Assembly (NCBI GenBank): GCA_026874595.1
Contig: CM049313.1
Coordinates: 57,431,159-57,495,158 of the forward strand
DNA from: Sipunculus nudus
Taxonomy: Eukaryota; Annelida; Sipuncula; Golfingiida; Sipunculidae
Reading direction: 5' to 3'
DNA length: 64,000 bases
A program made the position numbers and the translations under genes. Shown here in pieces: positions 48,601 through 54,600 of this stretch. Below the pieces are notes generated by a model, which saw only the letters and a list, made by a program, of their open reading frames with translations, made no database searches and was not told where the DNA came from. The first letter of the stretch is position 1. Each line of letters opens with the position of its first letter.

Positions 48601-51600
48601 CTGTATTAATATATCTCAAAAATAGAGAAAAAATGCGTAAAAATACAGGTGTCTCTACCAGTCTGCAGAAACTAATAAAAACACTTAATGGTCAATATCC
48701 ATGCAAAGAAGCATGGTGGTCTCTGGATTAGTTGTTCAGATACCTCAGCTTTTGTATAAAATTTTCCATTATTCTGAGGGATAGTTTGGAGTCCTATAGC
48801 TTGAAGGATATGGGTAACAGAGACCTAATTTCAGGTTTCCACAGAAACTTTTCATTGGCCTCCTTGCATGACAAGAATGAAGATTCTAGGTCCAGTTGTT
48901 ACAATTTGTACCCTGTTGACAGATAACCACAGCTTTTAAGGTCTCAAAAATAGAAAAAATAATTCATAAAAATTTGAAAAAAATAGAGGTGGTGCACCCA
49001 GTCTGCTGAAACTGACGGAACACGTCATGATCAATATGTATGCCAAAAATCATGAGCACCAGTGTTGTAGTTATTGAGATACTGGAGTTTTTGTATAAAA
49101 TTTTTCATTATTCTGGGGGGTATTTTGGAGCAATAAAGCTTAATGGAAATGGTTAACAGAGACCTAATTTCAGGTTTCTTTGGAGATTTTTTATGGGTCT
49201 CCCTGTGTGTAAAGAATGAAGATTCTAGGTCAAGTTGGTATGATTTGGGCCCTGTTAACAGATGTTCCTATCTTTAAAGATCTCAAAAATAGAGAAAAAA
49301 ATTAGAAAAAAAGCCCGAACAAATACATAAGGTGCCACCAGGCTGCAGAAACTGATTTAACACTCCATGTTCAATATCCATACTAAAAATTATGGTTATC
49401 TCTGCATTAGTTGTTCAGATACTTCAGCTTTTGTATCAAATTTTCCATTTTTCTGAGCAGTACTTTGGAGTGCCACAGCTCAAAGGGTATGGGTAACAGA
49501 GACCTAATTTCAGTTTTTCCAAGGAGACTTTTCATGGGTCTCACTGTGTTAAGAATGAAGATTCTAGGTCCGGTCTTTACAAATTAAACCCTGTTGACAG
49601 ATAACTACATCCCTAAAGGTCTCAAAAATGGAGAAAAATATGGTAAAATTTGAAAAATACAGGTGGCACCACCAGTCTGCAGAAACTGATGAAACATCTC
49701 ATGATCAATATGTATGCCAAAAATCATGACCATCAGTGATGTAGTTTAAGAGATATTGAAGTTTTTGTATGAAATTTTTCACTATTCTGGAGGGTACATT
49801 TGGGCCCCATAGCTCAAAGGGTATAGGTAACAGAGACCTAATTTCTGGTTTCCATGGAGACTTTTCATAGGCCTCTCAGAATGTCAAGAATGAAGATTCT
49901 AGGTCCAGTCTTTAGGATTTGTGCCCTGTTAACATATGTCCACATTTTCAAAGGTCTCAAAAATAGAGAAAAAAATTAGTAAAAAAAATTAAAAAATACA
50001 GGTGGCGCCACCAGTCTGCAGGAACTGATGGAACCTCTCATGATCAATAAGTATACAAAAAATCATGACCATCAGTGATGGAGTTAATGAGATATTGAAG
50101 TTTTTGTATGAAATTTTTTACTATTCTGGGGGGTACTTTGGGGCCCCATAGCTCAAAGGATATGGGTAACAGAAACCTAATTTCTGTTGCCATGGAGACT
50201 TTTCATATGTCCACATTTTCAAAGGTCTCAAAAATAGAGAAAAAAATTAGTAAAAAAAATAAAAAAATACAGGTGGTGCCACCAGTCTGCAGGAACTGAT
50301 GGAACCTCTCATGATCAATAAGTATACAAACAAGGCCTACAGGCCTAATGTGAACCTGTGCATATGGATATACACCAGGTATAACACTATAATGCAAGTA
50401 CTAAACATCTAAACAAGAAACAATACACAAACATCACTGCTGAAATTCTCGCATGGCTGCACACAACACAAAAACTATTGTAGGTAGCACCACCAGTCTT
50501 GTATACAACAAAGCTATTTGACATGTATAAATATGCCCAATTCCAGGCTGATATATCAAATTCCTCCTTAGAATTAAGCAGGCACATACACTTTGCAAAA
50601 GTCATTGCAGATGGCGACACCTGTCTTGTGAACGAGAAAGCCATTAAAGACATATAGACAGGTCAGAATAACAGGCCAATACATCAAACTCTCCTTGAGT
50701 CTGATGCATGGGGCTGACCAGGCTTAGGTGAGAAAGGCTGTTGCTCCGAGTGTACTGTGACAAATTACTGGCTCAGGCTACTGCACTGAGTTAACTCTTG
50801 ACCTGCACCTGGCTAGACTGAGTGAAATTTTGACCTGTACTTGGCTGCACTGAGTGAATTCTTGACCTGTTGCATAATCTGACACAGTTGGCAGTCTGCC
50901 AAAGCTATAAATAAATCCAGACTGACCATTTGCCTGTTGCCAATCTGAAATAGTAGCCACACAATTGCATAAGCTCACAGATTGGCTTCATATGCAGCCC
51001 TGTGGGGCATGACACCCATGTGGTGATCACATGATACTCATGATGTGATCACATGCTACCCATGAGATGATTACATGCTGCCCATGAGGTGCTCACATGA
51101 CACCCATGAGGTGATCACATGCCTTGTGCTTGGCTGCACTGATTGAAGTGTTGACCTATATTTGGCTGCACTGAATGAACTCTTGATCTGTTGTAAAATC
51201 TGAAACAGCTGGCAGTTTCTCAACCTATTCAAGAAACATACACAATCTTGGCCTGTTATGTAACTCTGCTAAAATTTATCAAACACAAACCATTTGAACA
51301 AACTTGTGAGGGCTCGCCTCTGGGATCATTTCTGTAAATTTCTGACCGTTTACAAGAAGAAGACTTTTAAAGTTTTTTTCAGCTTTTTCCCTGTAAAATC
51401 TAAGTAAATGCAGATTGCAAAAATACGCTGAATCCATCAACATTTACTTTGTGACAGATAACTGCATAAAATTTGGAGATGGTATCTCCTGCTATTCCTG
51501 AGAAATTATGAGTTACTGTACAGATGATATCTAATATCATAAATCTACATTTTTAAAAGCTTTTAAAAAACGTTCTTGTCAATATTTTCCATAGATAACC

Positions 51601-54600
51601 TGAAATCTAAATGTCTAGAGGCATGATGTAATGGATGCTGATAAACTAGTGCTAGGCTAGATGTATCTGCTTCACACAGCTAACATGTATGGTAAAATGA
51701 CTCAATTCAATCTTTATAAATCAGCCAATATTCATTCTTTGGAACCATAAAAGACAATTATTATAAGAATTATTCAGGGAATTATTCTTGCAAAATATTA
51801 AACAAACTGGCCTCAGTATCATCAGTCAAAAAACGTTTTGTAGGTTTTTAACTCATACGGGAAAATACAGCAAAATGGCAAAGTTCAGCTTCCCATAATT
51901 CAGCCAAAAGTCATTGAACCAAAACCATTTGAACAAACTTGAATTATTAACATCTAAGGATAATTAATGTGTGAGATTTAAGAATTTGGCCCAGTGGTTT
52001 TTGAGAAGAAGATTTTTGTAGCCACTTAGGTAAAATGGGCTGTTATGGCATATGACTAAATTCAGCTTCCCATAACTCAGCCATAAGTCACTGAACTGAG
52101 ACCATTTGAACAAATTTGAATTATCAACATCTAAGAATAATTAATGTGTGAGATTTAAAAATTTGGCCCAGTGGTTTTTGAGAAGAAGATTTTTGTAGCC
52201 ACTTAGCTAAAATGGGCTGTTACGGCATATGACTAAATTCAGCTTCCAATAACTTAGCCTAAAGTCACTGAACTGAGACCATTTGAACAAAATTGAATTA
52301 TCAACATCTAAGGATAATTAATGTGTGAGATTTAAGAATTTGGCCCAGTGGTTTTTGAGAAGAAGGTTTTTTTAGCCACTTAGCTAAAATGGGCTGCTAT
52401 GTCATATGACTAAAGTCAGCTTCCCATAACTTAGCCAAAAGTCACTGAACTGAGACCATTTGAACAAACTTCAGAAAGCACTACCCTAGGATCATTTCTG
52501 TGCGATATTAAACAATTTGGCAATATCGTTTCAGAGAAGAAAGTTATTTGTAGACTTCAGTATGATACTGGCACTGATGACCCCCGTACAAAAAAGGCCT
52601 ATGCAGGTGGCGCCACCAATACCTCAATTTCAGATATGACTCATGTGACCAACATTGGCATAAAATTTGGTGATGATAGCTCAAGCCATTTCTGAGACTG
52701 TAATTTTAGTATGCTTTTTTGGACAGATGACTAAGTTCAACTTCCTGTAACTCGGCCAAAAATCCCTGAACTTAAACCATTCGAACAAACTTGAGAAAGA
52801 TTGTTCCAGGGATCATTTCTGTGAAATATTGGACAATTTGGCTGGACAGTTTCGGAGAAGAAGATTTTTAAAGCTTTTTTAGCTTTTTCCCTTTAAAATC
52901 TAAGAAAATGCAGTTAGAAAAAAATAAACAAAATCCGATATAGTTTTTTGGAAGACTGACTATTTGCAAAAAATTTGGTGATGCTAGGTCCTGCCGTTTT
53001 GGAGATAGCTATGGTTAACGTACAGACGACTCACGACGGACGACGCCGCACCATCGCATAAGCTTACAGGTTCGCTAAAAATCATATGTTAATGAGATAT
53101 TGAAGTTTTTGTATGAAAATTTTTACTATTCTGGGGGGTACTTTGGGGCCCCATAGCTCAAAGGATATGGGTAACAGAGACCTAATTTCTGGTTTCCATG
53201 GAGACTTTTTATAGGTCTCTCAGAATGTAAAGAATGAAGATTCTAGATCCAGTCTTTACGATTTGTGCCCTGTTAACAGATGTCCACATTATTAAAGGTC
53301 TCAAAAATAGAGAAAAAAATTCGTAAAAAATCGAAAAATACAGGTGGCACCACCAGTCTGCAGGAACTGATGGAACATCTCATGATCAATATGTATGCCA
53401 AAAATCATGACCATCAGTGATGAAGTTAATGAGATATTAAAGTTTTTGTATGAAATTTTTGACTATTCTGGGGGGTACTTTGGGGCCCCCATAGCTCGAA
53501 GGATATATGTAACAGAGACCTAATTCCAGGTTTCCAAGGAGATTTTTAATGGACCTCTCTGGATATAAAGTAAGAAAATTCCACGTCAAGCGGTTACGAT
53601 TTGTGCCTTGTTAATAGACAGACGGCCGGACGGACGACGGACAAAGAGTGATCGCTATAGCTCAGATGACTTACAGTCAGCTGAGCTAACAAGCTGTGAA
53701 AATTGAATCAACAGCAGGTACAGGAAAAAAATGTGCCATGGTCAATTATGGGCAAAATTCAAGGTAATAATTTCATATTTATGCTAATAACTTATAAAAT
53801 TTGAAAAATTCAGATCTAATTTTGAGTATACAATTGAATCTTGATTAAATATAGTTACATACCTGAAAAAAAGTCTCATTAATCAGCTTCAGTAAATCTC
53901 GAGTTATAGGAGAAAATAGATTTCCTGAATTTTTACGAAGTGCATTATGTTTGGGCCCATAACTTCAAGAATTTATAAAATATGGAACTAATTTCTGGTA
54001 TGTATATAGGAAATATATAGAGAAATTAATATTTTAAAAATGATCAATATCAGAATAGTGGTTTTAATATAAGGCAGTCTTGAAGTGTAACAATTGGTTT
54101 TTAATGGAAAACGGAGGTTTTTCTTAATATTTTGAAGAAACGAAGTCCGATTGACCCAATTTTTGGTATTGTAGGAGATTTTAGGGACATCTAATGGTAT
54201 GCTGAATTTCAGATTTGTAGGTCCAAAGGTTTACAAAACATGCCAGTTTAACAGACGGATGGACAGACGGACAGACAGACGGCCGATGGACAAAGGACGG
54301 ACAGACAGACGGCCGATGGACAAAGGACCACGACTATAGCTCAGATGACTTATAGTCAGCTGAGCTAAAAACTGTTTGCCTTACAAAATTATAAACTTAC
54401 ACATTATGTACTCCAGTTCTTGGATTGTCAGTTGATGGTTGTTCACAGCATCTGAAAATATAAAATGCAAAGTTATAAATACACCTTAAACAAGTCACCA
54501 CAAAAGTTTGGGGCTAACTTTACCCTTATTTATAATAAATCAACTATGTATTGTATTAGGCAATGTTGATATAAATTGCACAACCTACTCCTTCAAAGAA

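Larger units (their letters stand above)
50329..53080 (+). mobile_element. Complete family D pearl-like element nested in family A
   Basis: Interrupts a family A unit. The left flank 'agtataca' and right flank 'aatcat' join as 'agtatacaaaaaatcatg' in the neighbouring unit. It starts AACAAGGCCTACAGGCC, then GTGAACCTGTG, and ends GCTTACAGGTTCGCTAAAA. GAACCTGT (50352-50359) and ACAGGTTC (53066-53073) are inverted copies. The core includes repeat G units (50450-50700), a 22-bp minisatellite (51011-51120), ~184-bp tandem units (51880-52480) and 'gacgactcacgacggacgac' before the 3' end. Confidence 0.78.
48466..53688 (+). mobile_element. Family A pearl-like element (~320-bp units), split by a family D insertion
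   Basis: Starts AACAAGTGACCCATTGGTCA then GACGCTCAGCTGACT. About five and a half ~320-bp units run to 50328, then about one and a half from 53081. Unit landmarks are 'gccaccagtctgcaggaac', 'catgaccatcagtgatg', 'ctattctggggggtacttt' and 'ggtaacagagacctaattt'. The 3' end has GACAGACGGCCGGACGGACG (53619-53638), AGTGATCGCTATAGCTCAGA and CAGTCAGCTGAGCTAACAAG. Later units are closer to each other than to the first ones. Confidence 0.78.
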
